Numbered from the stretch's first letter, positions 43,545-51,492 are shown. The stretch is 64,000 nt of DNA from Pseudarthrobacter naphthalenicus (GCF_029076445.1 NZ_JARESG010000002.1:1-64000), one strand, 5' to 3'. Translations and numbers: made by a program. Notes: generated by a model not told the origin, from the letters alone.

Positions 43545-43745
43545 CGGTTCCCGCCTTACATGTTGGATGGTCGATTCGGCTTCCGTGTTCTGCGGGAGCG
43601 TGCACAGGCATGGTCCCGCCCCCAAAACTACCATTCAGCTTCCGGCCAGACTTCCCCCTCCGGCCTCACGGCGCGCCTGCCACACCCGGAACGGCGCGCC
43701 GGTCCCACGGTAAACAGGAACCCCGCACGCCTAGGATTGGTCTCC

Positions 43746-44969
43746 GTGACCACTCACCCCAATCCGGGCGACGCCCTGAGCCGCCGGCAGAGGCTGCTGT
43801 ACATCCTGCTCCTCGGTGCCCTCACCGCCTTGGGACCGTTCACCATCGATCTGTACCTGCCGGCGTTCCCCGACCTTGAGGCCAGCCTTGGAGTCACCGA
43901 GGCGCAGGTCCAGCTGACCCTGGCAGGGACCACCATCGGCTTTGCCCTGGGCCAGCTCATCGTGGGACCTTTCAGCGATAAGTTCGGCAGGCGGCTGCCG
44001 CTGATCCTTGCCACGGCCCTTCACATTGCCTCCTCCATTGGGGCGGCAATGTCCACGGACATCGCCACCCTGGGGCTCTTCCGCGTGCTGATGGGGGTGG
44101 GTGCCGCCGGCGGTGGCGTCGTGGCGCTGGCCATGGTGCGGGACCTGTTCTCCGGCTACGCCATGGTGAAGATGTTCTCCCGCATGGCCCTGGTGAATGG
44201 ACTGGCTCCGATCCTTGCTCCGGTCATCGGCTCCCAGCTCCTCCTAGTGATGCCCTGGCCCGGGATCTTTGTGTTCCTGGCCTGCTACGGGGCCCTGGTG
44301 ATTGTGGCGTCCCTTGTGCTGGTCCGCGAAACGCTGCCGCCGGAGAAGCGGGGCCAGTCAGGCATGACCGCCCGGCAGCGCTACAAGTCCCTCTTCACGG
44401 ACCGGATCTTCGTGGGGTTGCTGGTGGTGGGCGGGATGAACTTCGCCGGGCTCTTTACGTACCTGTCTGCCTCACCCTTCCTGTTCCAGGATATTTTTGG
44501 GTTTTCGCCGCAGCAGTACGGCCTGCTCTTCGGCATCAACTCCCTGGGCATCGTGGCCGGCGTCCAGATCAGTTCACGGCTCATCCGGCGCGTCCCGCCG
44601 CAATGGATCGTTGCCGGCTCCACAGCCTGGATGTTCCTCATGGCCTTGCTGATCGTGATTTTCGATCAGGCGGGCCTGGGACTGTGGGGCGTGCTTGTAC
44701 CGCTCTGGTTCTACATCCTGGGCACCGGTTTCACCTTCCCCTGCGTGCAGGTCCTGGCCCTGGCCAGCCACGGCGCGCAGGCCGGGACGGCGGCTTCGCT
44801 TCTGGGCGCGGCCACTTTCATGACGGCGGGCCTGATCTCGCCGGTGGTGGGCTGGCTGGGCATCACCAGCGCCGCGCCCATGGGCGCCGTCCAGGCTGCA
44901 TGCATCCTGGCGGCCATCGCCGGCCTCTGGCTGATCGTCAGGCCCCGGACCGTGCCGGCGATCCAGTGA
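43746..44969 (+). CDS. Bcr/CflA-family drug efflux transporter (MFS)
   Basis: The GTG at 43746, with TAGGAT 8 bases upstream, gives 407 residues and 12 helices. The protein starts in typical style: L-G-A-L-T-A-L-G-P-F-T-I-D-L-Y-L-P-A-F-P (about 20-39), followed by the MFS loop G-P-F-S-D-K-F-G-R-R near 74-83 and R-V-L-M-G-V-G-A-A-G-G. This matches Bcr/CflA drug:proton antiporters. The actual substrates are unknown. Its stop codon lies in the first unit of an 18-base tandem repeat that continues into the next gene. Confidence 0.92.
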   Translation: MTTHPNPGDALSRRQRLLYILLLGALTALGPFTIDLYLPAFPDLEASLGVTEAQVQLTLAGTTIGFALGQLIVGPFSDKFGRRLPLILATALHIASSIGAAMSTDIATLGLFRVLMGVGAAGGGVVALAMVRDLFSGYAMVKMFSRMALVNGLAPILAPVIGSQLLLVMPWPGIFVFLACYGALVIVASLVLVRETLPPEKRGQSGMTARQRYKSLFTDRIFVGLLVVGGMNFAGLFTYLSASPFLFQDIFGFSPQQYGLLFGINSLGIVAGVQISSRLIRRVPPQWIVAGSTAWMFLMALLIVIFDQAGLGLWGVLVPLWFYILGTGFTFPCVQVLALASHGAQAGTAASLLGAATFMTAGLISPVVGWLGITSAAPMGAVQAACILAAIAGLWLIVRPRTVPAIQ

Positions 44970-45045
44970 ACAGGGCGATCCAAGTGAAGCGGGCGATCCA
45001 AGCGAAACGGGCGATCCGGTGAAGCGGGGCGATCCGGTGAAGCGC
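44957..45045. repeat. 18-base tandem repeat joining two genes
   Basis: Five units beginning GGCGATCC (44957, 44974, 44992, 45010, 45028; the first 17 bases, the rest 18) run from the last codons of the transporter gene to the start of the small membrane-protein gene. Units 4 and 5 both end in GTGAAGCG, so the start codon of the next gene is duplicated in frame. Confidence 0.85.
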
Positions 45046-45216
45046 AGACCGCACCGCAACCCCCGCGGCCTGTTCCTCGGGGCGGTACTGGGCGCCGTCG
45101 CCGGCTACTTCGTGGGGCGGGTCATGGGCAACGGTGCCATGGGCATCATCCTGGGGGCGCTGGCAGGCTCCGCGCTGCTGTACCGCGTCAACCCGGGCCC
45201 CTGGAACCGCCGCTGA
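45037..45216 (+). CDS. Small glycine-zipper membrane protein
   Basis: The protein has 59 residues from the GTG at 45037, or 65 from the duplicated GTG at 45019. A basic N-terminus (K-R-R-P-H-R-N-P-R) precedes a hydrophobic stretch with glycine-zipper spacing: F-L-G-A-V-L-G-A-V-A-G-Y-F-V-G and G-I-I-L-G-A-L-A-G-S-A-L-L. It could form a helical hairpin in the membrane. No family recognised. The tandem repeat makes the start uncertain. Confidence 0.6.
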   Translation: MKRRPHRNPRGLFLGAVLGAVAGYFVGRVMGNGAMGIILGALAGSALLYRVNPGPWNRR

Positions 45217-45289
45217 CAGCAGGAACCAGCCGCAACGGCGCCGGGGTCAGCACCTGCCGTGGCGCGCACTCCCGCGATAAAATAATTCC

Positions 45290-45697
45290 GTGCCCAGCTG
45301 GCAGTCCCCCTCGCCGCTCCCGGCCACATGGCAACGTTGCGACTCCGGCATCCTGCCACTGTGGTGGGACCGGCTGTGCGCCCAGACCGGCCAGCAGTCC
45401 GCAGCCCTCTATGCCGCTGGTCTTTTCACGGAAGACCGGCGCCGGCCCATCGCCCAATGGTTCAACCCCGCCTTCAGCGCAGCCCTCCTGGTGGCCCCGG
45501 AGACCTCCCCTGAATGGCCGGTGCAGCGCTTTGGCATCTTTTACGCGCCCCCGGGCACGGGCTTTGTCCGTGTCCACTCAGCGCCGCACGAATGGCACCC
45601 CCGCGAACCCCGCAAGTCACCCACCGAGCAGGAGGCCTTCCAGGCCGCGATTGCGGAAGCCGAACGCTTCCTGCAGGTGGAAATGGACTTCGTCTGA
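45290..45697 (+). CDS. Conserved hypothetical protein, 135 residues
   Basis: A soluble 135-residue protein rich in Trp, Pro and Phe (W-Q-S-P-S-P-L-P, L-P-L-W-W-D-R-L, F-N-P-A-F-S-A-A-L-L-V, G-I-F-Y-A-P-P-G-T-G) with an acidic helix at the C-terminus. The start GTG follows TAAAAT by exactly 6 bases, one of the best leaderless promoters in the window. I recognise no domain. It is followed by the hairpin that also terminates the converging tRNA-Asn gene. Confidence 0.7.
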   Translation: MPSWQSPSPLPATWQRCDSGILPLWWDRLCAQTGQQSAALYAAGLFTEDRRRPIAQWFNPAFSAALLVAPETSPEWPVQRFGIFYAPPGTGFVRVHSAPHEWHPREPRKSPTEQEAFQAAIAEAERFLQVEMDFV

Positions 45698-45701
45698 AAG
45701 C

Positions 45702-45740
45702 AGCAAATCCCCGTCCTCACGAGGAGAACGGGGATTTGCT
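45702..45740. terminator. Hairpin between the hypothetical gene and tRNA-Asn 1
   Basis: AGCAAATCCCCGT (45702-45714) and ACGGGGATTTGCT (45728-45740) form a perfect 13-base stem, extended inside by CCTC/GAGG. It lies 10 bases beyond the 3' end of the minus-strand tRNA-Asn and 4 bases after the stop of the converging gene, so it serves both. Confidence 0.8.
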
Positions 45741-45749
45741 GTGTGCTGG

Positions 45750-45822
45750 CTCCTCCTGCTGGACTTGAACCAGCAACCCTTCGATTAACAGTCGAATGCT
45801 CTGCCAATTGAGCTAAGGAGGA
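45750..45822 (-). tRNA. tRNA-Asn (GTT), copy 1
   Basis: A 73-base cloverleaf: acceptor TCCTCCT/AGGAGGA, D-arm GCTC...GAGC, anticodon loop CTGTTAA (GTT), T-arm GCTGG-TTCAAGT-CCAGC, discriminator G. CCA is not encoded. It is identical in sequence to the second copy 198 bases away. A promoter like that of copy 2 lies just upstream, with TAAGGT about 14 bases before the tRNA. Confidence 0.97.
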
Positions 45823-45905
45823 ATGAAGCAGGTACGACCTTAGCAAAGGTTTCGCGCCAATGTGAAATCGGCTCCCGGACAGGACGGAATACCCTCCCCT
45901 GGTAT

Positions 45906-45942
45906 AAAAAAATCCCCGTCCCGGAGATCCGGAACGGGGATT
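45906..45942 (-). terminator. Intrinsic terminator of tRNA-Asn copy 2
   Basis: On the minus strand AATCCCCGT pairs with ACGGGGATT (45934-45942 and 45911-45919) around an inner CCGG/CCGG. A run of seven T (complement of 45906-45912) overlaps the end of the stem. It starts 6 bases after the tRNA. Confidence 0.85.
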
Positions 45943-45947
45943 GTGCG

Positions 45948-46020
45948 CTCCTCCTGCTGGACTTGAACCAGCAACCCTTCGATTAACAGTCGAATGCTCT
46001 GCCAATTGAGCTAAGGAGGA
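45948..46020 (-). tRNA. tRNA-Asn (GTT), copy 2
   Basis: Same 73-base sequence as copy 1. Its upstream DNA matches that of copy 1 in the first bases (ATGAAGC, then a -10-like TAGGCT in the place of TAAGGT), and a similar GGGGAT stem follows. Promoter, gene and terminator were therefore probably duplicated together. dnaG lies upstream on the same strand. Confidence 0.97.
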
Positions 46021-46108
46021 ATGAAGCGGGTATCAGCCTAGCAAACACCGCTGCTGGAAGCGAAATCGGGAACCGGACCGGCAGCAGCCGGGAACACAAG
46101 GGCCGGAG

Positions 46109-48031
46109 CTAAGCGTCCGAGCGCAAGGCGCGACGCTCCATTTCGAGCATCATCAACTCCCGGTTGAGCCGCTGGAACTCGTCCGGACTGGCCGCCGGGT
46201 CCAGCCGCTGCAGCTGGCCCATCTTGTCCGCCTTGACCCTGGTGATCTGCAGCTCGAACAACCGCGCCAGGATATCCCTGCAGTACTTCTGGACAGCTTC
46301 GGCGGTGCTGGCGGGCAGCGGCACCACGGCAAGTTCAGACACCAGCGGACGCAGCGGTTCGGGCACCTCGTGCATCACCTGCTCCACCCAGCGGAGCGGT
46401 TCGCCGATCAGTCCGGGGCCCGAGGCACGCATGGCATCGTGCACAGCCTGGAAGGCGGGCGTCACGAACCGCGCGGCCGAGAAACGCTCCCAGATGCCCC
46501 CGCCCAGCAGCGCCGGCTCCTGGAGTGCCACTTCCAGCGCCTGCCGCTCCATGGACGCCACCGGATCACGCGGATCGGGGCGGTGGAAGGAAGGGACAGC
46601 GCCCGACGCCGCCCCGGCAGCCACGCCGGGACCTCCCGGTTGGGTGCCGCGCGCCGCAGCGGAGGCTCCGGATGGTGCGCCCGGCGACGCAGCCGCGCCG
46701 CCTTCACGTTTCATGGCAACGGCGACGGCCCGGCTGACCTCTTCCACGGGCATCCCCAGCCAGCCTGCCAGTTGGCGGGCGTAACCGGGCCGGATGGCGG
46801 CATCACGGATCTGCCCCACCACCGGTGCAGCTTCGCGGAGCGCCGCCACGCGGCCCTCCACCGTGTCCAGGTTGTGGCGCTTCAGGGTGGCTTTGATGGC
46901 GAATTCAAAAAGTGGGCGCCGGCTGTTGATCAGGTCCCTGACAGCCTCATCGCCCTTGGTCTGGCGGAGATCACAGGGGTCGGCGCCGGTGGGGTCCACG
47001 GCCACATAGTTCTGCGCCACGAAGCGCTGATCCTCCTCGAAGGCGCGCAGCGCAGCCTTCTGCCCCGCGGCGTCCCCGTCGAAGGTGAAGATGACCTCGC
47101 CGCCGGTGCCGTCGTCGGACAGGAGGCGCCGGGCGATCTTGATGTGCTCGGTGCCGAATGCGGTTCCGCAGGTGGCCACCGCCGTCGGGATTCCTGCCAG
47201 GTGGCAGGCCATCACGTCCGTGTAGCCCTCCACCACCACCAGCTGCCGGTCCTTGGCGACGTGCTTCTTGGCAAGATCGATCCCGTAGAGGACCTGTGAC
47301 TTCTTGTAAAGCGTGGTTTCGGGGGTGTTGAGGTACTTGGGCCCCTGGTCATCCTCGTAGAGTTTCCTGGCGCCGAAGCCGATGGTGTCCCCGGAGATGT
47401 CGCGGATGGGCCAGATCAGCCGGCCCCGGAAGCGATCGTAGATTCCGCGGTTGCCTTCGGAGAACATTCCCGTCAGTTTCAACTCAGCGTCCGTGAAGCC
47501 GCGCCCGCGCAGGTGCTTCAGCAGGGCATCCCAGCCCTGCGGTGCGTAGCCGACGCCGAACTGCTCCGAGGCCGCGCGGTCAAAACCGCGGCTATAGAGG
47601 AAATTCCGCCCCTCAGCGGCGCCCGGGGTCAGCAGCTGGGCGCGGAAGAACTCATCGGCGATTTTGTGGGCATCCAGGAGGCGCTGCCGCTTGCCCACCT
47701 CTTCGCGGCTCGGCCCGGTTCCGCCGTCCTCGTAGCGGAGCTCGTAACCGATACGGGATGCCAGCTTTTCCACGGCCTCGTGGAAGGACGTGTGGTCCTG
47801 TTTCTGGACGAAGGCGATGACATCGCCGTCTTCGCCGCAGCCGAAGCAGTGGTACCTGCCCACCTGCGGCCGGACCGTAAATGACGGCGAGCGCTCGTCG
47901 TGGAAAGGGCACAGGCCCTTGTAGGTTCCCAGCCCGGCACCCTTGAGCGTGACGTATCCGTCCACGACTTCCTTGATGTCCGTGCGCTGGCGTACTTCGT
48001 CAATATCTTCACGTTTGATCAGGCCAGCCAC
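46109..48031 (-). CDS. dnaG: DNA primase
   Basis: DnaG (640 residues) makes RNA primers for replication. The zinc-binding domain has Cys41, His44, Cys62 and Cys65 (C-P-F-H and C-F-G-C). The catalytic core shows the Toprim glutamate in V-V-E-G-Y-T-D-V-M-A and the acidic F-T-F-D-G-D-A-A-G. A Gly/Ala/Pro-rich linker (about 440-485) precedes the C-terminal helicase-binding domain. The GTG start follows TAGGAT by 6 bases, so it has its own leaderless promoter although dgt and dusB, frequent partners, lie upstream beyond an inserted cassette. Confidence 0.97.
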   Translation of the reverse strand: MAGLIKREDIDEVRQRTDIKEVVDGYVTLKGAGLGTYKGLCPFHDERSPSFTVRPQVGRYHCFGCGEDGDVIAFVQKQDHTSFHEAVEKLASRIGYELRYEDGGTGPSREEVGKRQRLLDAHKIADEFFRAQLLTPGAAEGRNFLYSRGFDRAASEQFGVGYAPQGWDALLKHLRGRGFTDAELKLTGMFSEGNRGIYDRFRGRLIWPIRDISGDTIGFGARKLYEDDQGPKYLNTPETTLYKKSQVLYGIDLAKKHVAKDRQLVVVEGYTDVMACHLAGIPTAVATCGTAFGTEHIKIARRLLSDDGTGGEVIFTFDGDAAGQKAALRAFEEDQRFVAQNYVAVDPTGADPCDLRQTKGDEAVRDLINSRRPLFEFAIKATLKRHNLDTVEGRVAALREAAPVVGQIRDAAIRPGYARQLAGWLGMPVEEVSRAVAVAMKREGGAAASPGAPSGASAAARGTQPGGPGVAAGAASGAVPSFHRPDPRDPVASMERQALEVALQEPALLGGGIWERFSAARFVTPAFQAVHDAMRASGPGLIGEPLRWVEQVMHEVPEPLRPLVSELAVVPLPASTAEAVQKYCRDILARLFELQITRVKADKMGQLQRLDPAASPDEFQRLNRELMMLEMERRALRSDA

Positions 48032-48043
48032 AGAGCCATCCTA

Positions 48044-48065
48044 GTCCCCGGACCAAATCGGGGAC
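48044..48065. terminator. Hairpin between the ferredoxin gene and dnaG
   Basis: GTCCCCG (48044-48050) and CGGGGAC (48059-48065) form a 7-base stem with an 8-base loop, between the stop of the electron-transfer cassette and the dnaG start. It overlaps the dnaG promoter zone. No T-run is present, so terminator strength is uncertain. Confidence 0.45.
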
Positions 48066-48075
48066 CATGGCGCGA

Positions 48076-48345
48076 CTATCGGCGCCCGCGCTGCCGGGGT
48101 CCGGACGCACCCTCGCGCCCGGTGTCCTGCTGCAGGGTCAGGGCCAGGACGGGACAGAGGGCGACGGCGTCGCGCGCCGCCTCGAGGTCGGCGTCAGCCA
48201 GGGGAACGTCCGTGCGGTCCGGGCCCACCCTGCCGCGTGCCACGGGGTACCCCCAGTCGTCCCTGTCCAGCACGCCGGCGAGCAGTTCGGTGCAGAGCCC
48301 GCGCCCGTCGCATCTGGTCCAGTCAATGTGCAGGGAAGCGCTCAT
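48076..48345 (-). CDS. [3Fe-4S]-type ferredoxin
   Basis: The ATG overlaps the NuoF-like stop by 4 bases; 89 residues. The cluster motif is C-D-G-R-G-L-C (C-x5-C) near residues 12-18 and A-L-C-P-V near 63-67, the pattern of actinobacterial single-cluster [3Fe-4S] ferredoxins. The C-terminal tail is Arg/Gly-rich. As last gene of the cassette it probably exchanges electrons with the NuoF-like flavoprotein. Ferredoxins of this kind also serve P450 enzymes, but no P450 is near. Confidence 0.85.
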   Translation of the reverse strand: MSASLHIDWTRCDGRGLCTELLAGVLDRDDWGYPVARGRVGPDRTDVPLADADLEAARDAVALCPVLALTLQQDTGREGASGPRQRGRR

Positions 48346-49598
48346 GCCGGCCTCCCGCCGGCGGCGAGGCAACGGCCGCCCAGGTGCGCCCGGACGTCCT
48401 CGTCAAAAACCTCCAGCGCGCTGGCCACAAGTCCCGCGGTGCCGTCCGGGTGCCGGCACGCGCCTCTGCCGGCAACCAGCTTGGCCAGCCGGTCCAGTTC
48501 GCCGGGAAGCCTGGGATTCCGCTCGCCGGCGGCGATCCGGTTCAGGACCGAGGCCATGGCCGGCAGCCCGAACATGCAGGGCCCGCACTGCCGGGCGGAC
48601 TCACCGGCAAGGTAGGCGAGGATCCGAGCCGTCACCTGCACCCCGCAGGTGCCCAGGCCCAGGGCGTGGACCACCCCGGCGCCGGGCCTGACCGTCTGTC
48701 CTGCCGGGCCTCCGGGCGACAGCTGATAGGGGCCCGGCCTGATCCACCGGCCGTGGTACCCGCCCACCAGCACCGCGGACACGGACGCCGGTTCCATGCC
48801 CGCCGCGGCGAGGACATCGACGAGGCTGGCACCGCCCGGCACTTCCAGGACAACGTCCTGCACGGGGGGCGGACCGGACACTGACACGAGCCGGGTGCCC
48901 GGATCTGAGGAGGTGCCCGCCTCCCGGAACCACCGGGCGCCGTATCTGCCGATCAGGGCCACCTGCGCCAGGGTTTCAACATTGATGACCAGGGTGGGAC
49001 GCCCGTTAAGCCCGGCCTCACTGAGCCGGCGCCGCTGGTCCACCGGCAACGCAGAGCCGGTGGCGATCCTGTTGACGACGGCGCTGGCCTCGCCGGCAAT
49101 AAAGGTGGCCGGCGCTGCCACGGTCTCAATCCGGGCGGCACCCGGATGCTCCGCGATGGCGTGGCGCACGCCGGGGATGCTGCCGGCCGGCACGTAGAGG
49201 TACATCTGCGTGCCGCCCAGGGCCCGGGTCAGGGCAAGCAGGCCGTCAATCACCAAGTGGGGCGCGTAGGCGAGCAGCGTCCGGTCCTTGAAGCTGAGCG
49301 GTTCTCCCTCAGCGCCGTTGGCAATGACCACCGGCCGGGCAGGGAACAGTCCCTTCCTCCCGGACCGGGCTGCGGCCATGGCTTTCCGCCAGGTTTCGAA
49401 GGCGGCCCCGCCGCGGCCGGTGAGTTTCGAGGCCTCCAGCTCCTGCAGAAACCCCTCGGTATCAGCGCCGAAGTCCAGGGATCCGAACGTCTCCAGGTGC
49501 CGGTTCAGCGACGGGTCCGGGGCGGCGGCCAGGAGACGTGACAGCTGCACGGCTGCCGGCGGGACCGGCTGGGCCACAACGTCCGGGTGCGCGTTCAC
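48342..49598 (-). CDS. NuoF-like NADH-binding flavoprotein with altered cluster ligands
   Basis: The 418-residue protein resembles the 51-kDa subunit of complex I: FMN/NADH region G-R-G-G-A-A-F-E-T-W (about 60-69), N-G-A-E-G-E-P (94-100), an SLBB-like domain (about 235-290), and a C-terminal cluster domain. Canonical NuoF has E-S-C-G-x-C-x-P-C; here it reads E-S-A-R-Q-C-G-P-C, so the first cysteine is Ala. A later cysteine occurs in G-A-C-R-H-P. The GTG start overlaps the previous stop. With no other complex I genes nearby, this is a stand-alone NAD(P)H:acceptor module. Confidence 0.85.
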   Translation of the reverse strand: MNAHPDVVAQPVPPAAVQLSRLLAAAPDPSLNRHLETFGSLDFGADTEGFLQELEASKLTGRGGAAFETWRKAMAAARSGRKGLFPARPVVIANGAEGEPLSFKDRTLLAYAPHLVIDGLLALTRALGGTQMYLYVPAGSIPGVRHAIAEHPGAARIETVAAPATFIAGEASAVVNRIATGSALPVDQRRRLSEAGLNGRPTLVINVETLAQVALIGRYGARWFREAGTSSDPGTRLVSVSGPPPVQDVVLEVPGGASLVDVLAAAGMEPASVSAVLVGGYHGRWIRPGPYQLSPGGPAGQTVRPGAGVVHALGLGTCGVQVTARILAYLAGESARQCGPCMFGLPAMASVLNRIAAGERNPRLPGELDRLAKLVAGRGACRHPDGTAGLVASALEVFDEDVRAHLGGRCLAAGGRPA

Positions 49599-50161
49599 CG
49601 GAGGTTTCCTTCACGGGCCCTGGAGGTTTCAAGGAACGTTGCGGAAAGGCGCCACACCAGGGCTCCCCCGACGGCGAGTGCTGAGGCTGCCGCGATGAAG
49701 AAGAACCACGGGCTGCCCACATCGGTTCCGTTTCCGATGGCGTGGGCCAGCGCCACCGGCCAGACGCCGTAGCTCAGCCAATGGACCGCTTTGAAGGCGC
49801 GTTGACCAATCCGGCGGCGCAGCAGGGCGGTAACGATCACGGCGGCCGCCAGGTCCAGCGCCACCGTCCCGAGGCCCTGCCAGAACGGCCGGAACGAGCC
49901 CAGGAACGGAACCAGGACATCCACCGGGCGCAGCTTTGCATAGGAGTCCAGCAGCAGCGACCCGACGTGCAGTCCGAGGAACACCGCGGACAGCAGTGCG
50001 ATGTTCCGGTGGAGCAGGCTGATGGAGAACCGCGGCATCACCAGCAGGGGCCGGCCTGACCGGTTGAGGATGCCCAGGAGGACGGACACGGTGAACAGGG
50101 CCAGCGCAATAAATCCGCTGGCACGGCCGAAGGCCCACATGGCTTCATCCACGGGACGCAC
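49595..50161 (-). CDS. Ferric-reductase-like transmembrane protein
   Basis: The 188-residue membrane protein (GTG 50161; an ATG at 50140 is possible) has about six helices. Conserved histidines fall in L-H-R-N-I-A-L-L and G-L-H-V-G-S (helices 2-3) and K-A-V-H-W-L-S-Y with A-L-A-H-A-I-G (helices 4-5), the expected heme ligands of the ferric reductase/MsrQ-type domain. It overlaps the ApbE gene upstream by 17 bases and the NuoF-like gene downstream by 4, so the set is one operon. It probably carries electrons across the membrane. Confidence 0.85.
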   Translation of the reverse strand: MRPVDEAMWAFGRASGFIALALFTVSVLLGILNRSGRPLLVMPRFSISLLHRNIALLSAVFLGLHVGSLLLDSYAKLRPVDVLVPFLGSFRPFWQGLGTVALDLAAAVIVTALLRRRIGQRAFKAVHWLSYGVWPVALAHAIGNGTDVGSPWFFFIAAASALAVGGALVWRLSATFLETSRAREGNLR

Positions 50162-51146
50162 CCGCCTCTACACTGACAGGCCCGGCCGGCCAGCCGCCGG
50201 TGATCAGGGTCCGTCCCTGCTGGTCCACGAAGCGGCCGGGAATGCCGGCAGATCTGAACCAGTCAAGGGCCGCCGTCCCGCGGACGATGGCTGCCGTGCT
50301 GTACGCGTTGGCCTTCAGGCAGGTGGGGGCCGCCACCGTGACTGAGCGCCACACGGGTTTGGCGGGAAGTCCGAAGCGGGGGTCAAGGATGTGATGAACG
50401 TCGGTTCCGGCGTGCTTCCAGCGTCTCTTCTGCGTGCTGGAGGTGGCGAGTGCGAACCCGGGTTCGAGGGCGATGTGTTCGGCCGGGTCCGTCGGCAGGT
50501 CCTGGACGAGGATCTGCCACGGCCCCGGGTGCCCAGCGTGTCCCCGATCTCCAGCGACGTGCGGACCGGGGCCGGCAGTCGCCAGGTCTCCGCCCAGGCT
50601 GACCAGGACCCCGCAGCCCAGGGCGGCGTGCACCTGTGCGGCGGCCAGGTCCGCCGCTGCGGCCTTGGCGGTGGCGCCGAGGTCCAGGCGCAGATCCGCC
50701 GGGACGCTCAGGATGCTGCCGTGCAGGCGGACGCGTGTCCAGCCGGGAACCCGCGGCAGGGCCGGGGGGCTTTCGGAGCTACGTTCCGGTGGCCTAGCAG
50801 CGGGAAGGGGGTTCCCGCTGGGCACGGGCACGCTCGCGATCCCCTGCCGGTACCCGAGGGCGTCCAGGTCGGCACCGAGGGTCGGGTCGACGTCGCCCGC
50901 TGTCAGGTGGGCTGCCGCGAGCGCCTGTTCCATCAGGTACCGGAACGTTGCGGTGATTTTCACGCCGCCGGCCGCATCGGGACCAAGCGTCATCAGCTCG
51001 GAATCACGTCGGAACCGGCTGCAGGCCTTGTCCACGTCCTCCACTACGGCACGGACAATGGCTTCCGCCTCCGCCAGCATGCCTTCGCCGGTTACGGTCA
51101 GCCAAGCATCCAGACCCCATACCGACCACCTGGACCGGGCCGTCAC
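50145..51146 (-). CDS. apbE: FAD:protein FMN transferase
   Basis: ApbE attaches FMN covalently to Thr/Ser of target proteins. I start at the GTG at 51146, one base after the preceding stop (333 residues); an ATG at 51257 would overlap the upstream gene by 110 bases. Visible marks: D-L-G-A-T-A-K-A-A-A-A-D (FAD-binding Lys region), S-L-G-G-D-L-A, A-T-S-S-T, and H-H-I-L-D-P-R-F-G near 265-273. An insertion rich in Pro/Ser lies near residues 115-140. It fits a cassette whose carriers need flavin, but no protein with the standard S/T-G-A-T target site is encoded here. Confidence 0.85.
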   Translation of the reverse strand: MTARSRWSVWGLDAWLTVTGEGMLAEAEAIVRAVVEDVDKACSRFRRDSELMTLGPDAAGGVKITATFRYLMEQALAAAHLTAGDVDPTLGADLDALGYRQGIASVPVPSGNPLPAARPPERSSESPPALPRVPGWTRVRLHGSILSVPADLRLDLGATAKAAAADLAAAQVHAALGCGVLVSLGGDLATAGPGPHVAGDRGHAGHPGPWQILVQDLPTDPAEHIALEPGFALATSSTQKRRWKHAGTDVHHILDPRFGLPAKPVWRSVTVAAPTCLKANAYSTAAIVRGTAALDWFRSAGIPGRFVDQQGRTLITGGWPAGPVSVEAGASRG

Positions 51147-51147
51147 G

Positions 51148-51492
51148 TCAGGACCCGGACGATTGCCCGTGAGTGACACCGCCGTTGCCAGGTTGGACCG
51201 GGCTGGTTCCACTGAAACCCCGGGGGCGTCGGAGACTGTTGCTTTGGCTGCCGTCATCGTCCTGGCTGCCGGAGTAGCCGCCGGATGAGGAACGCGGGCC
51301 CGACGGGGAGGAGTTGCCCGGCGCGGTCGGAACCCCGGGCGTTGGGGCGGGGGCGGACCCGGACCTGGCCACGACTGACGGTGTGGAGGAATAAATGGCT
51401 GCTGCGGCGACACCGGCCGTTGCGAGACTGCCCACGGCCACGGCCGCGGTGATCCCGCCGGCCAGTCGCTTGCCCCTGTTACGGGTGCTCAT
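51148..51492 (-). CDS. Small secreted or membrane-anchored Ser/Gly/Pro-rich protein
   Basis: The 114-residue protein starts with a signal-type helix (K-R-L-A-G-G-I-T-A-A-V-A-V-G-S-L-A, residues 8-33). The rest is Ser/Gly/Pro/Asp-rich and probably disordered (S-G-G-Y-S-G-S-Q-D-D-D-G-S). No known domain. It stands where related operons have an FMN-binding domain protein, and the only sequence remotely like a flavinylation site is S-G-T-S at 94-97. GGGAGAAAG precedes the ATG. Confidence 0.7.
   Translation of the reverse strand: MSTRNRGKRLAGGITAAVAVGSLATAGVAAAAIYSSTPSVVARSGSAPAPTPGVPTAPGNSSPSGPRSSSGGYSGSQDDDGSQSNSLRRPRGFSGTSPVQPGNGGVTHGQSSGS

Noticed and set aside
51147..51413. Longer apbE gene starting at 51257 or 51413
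   Set aside because: It would overlap the small secreted-protein gene by 110 bases or more, and the extra residues are Pro/Arg-rich with no ApbE similarity. A GTG at 51146 fits operon spacing.
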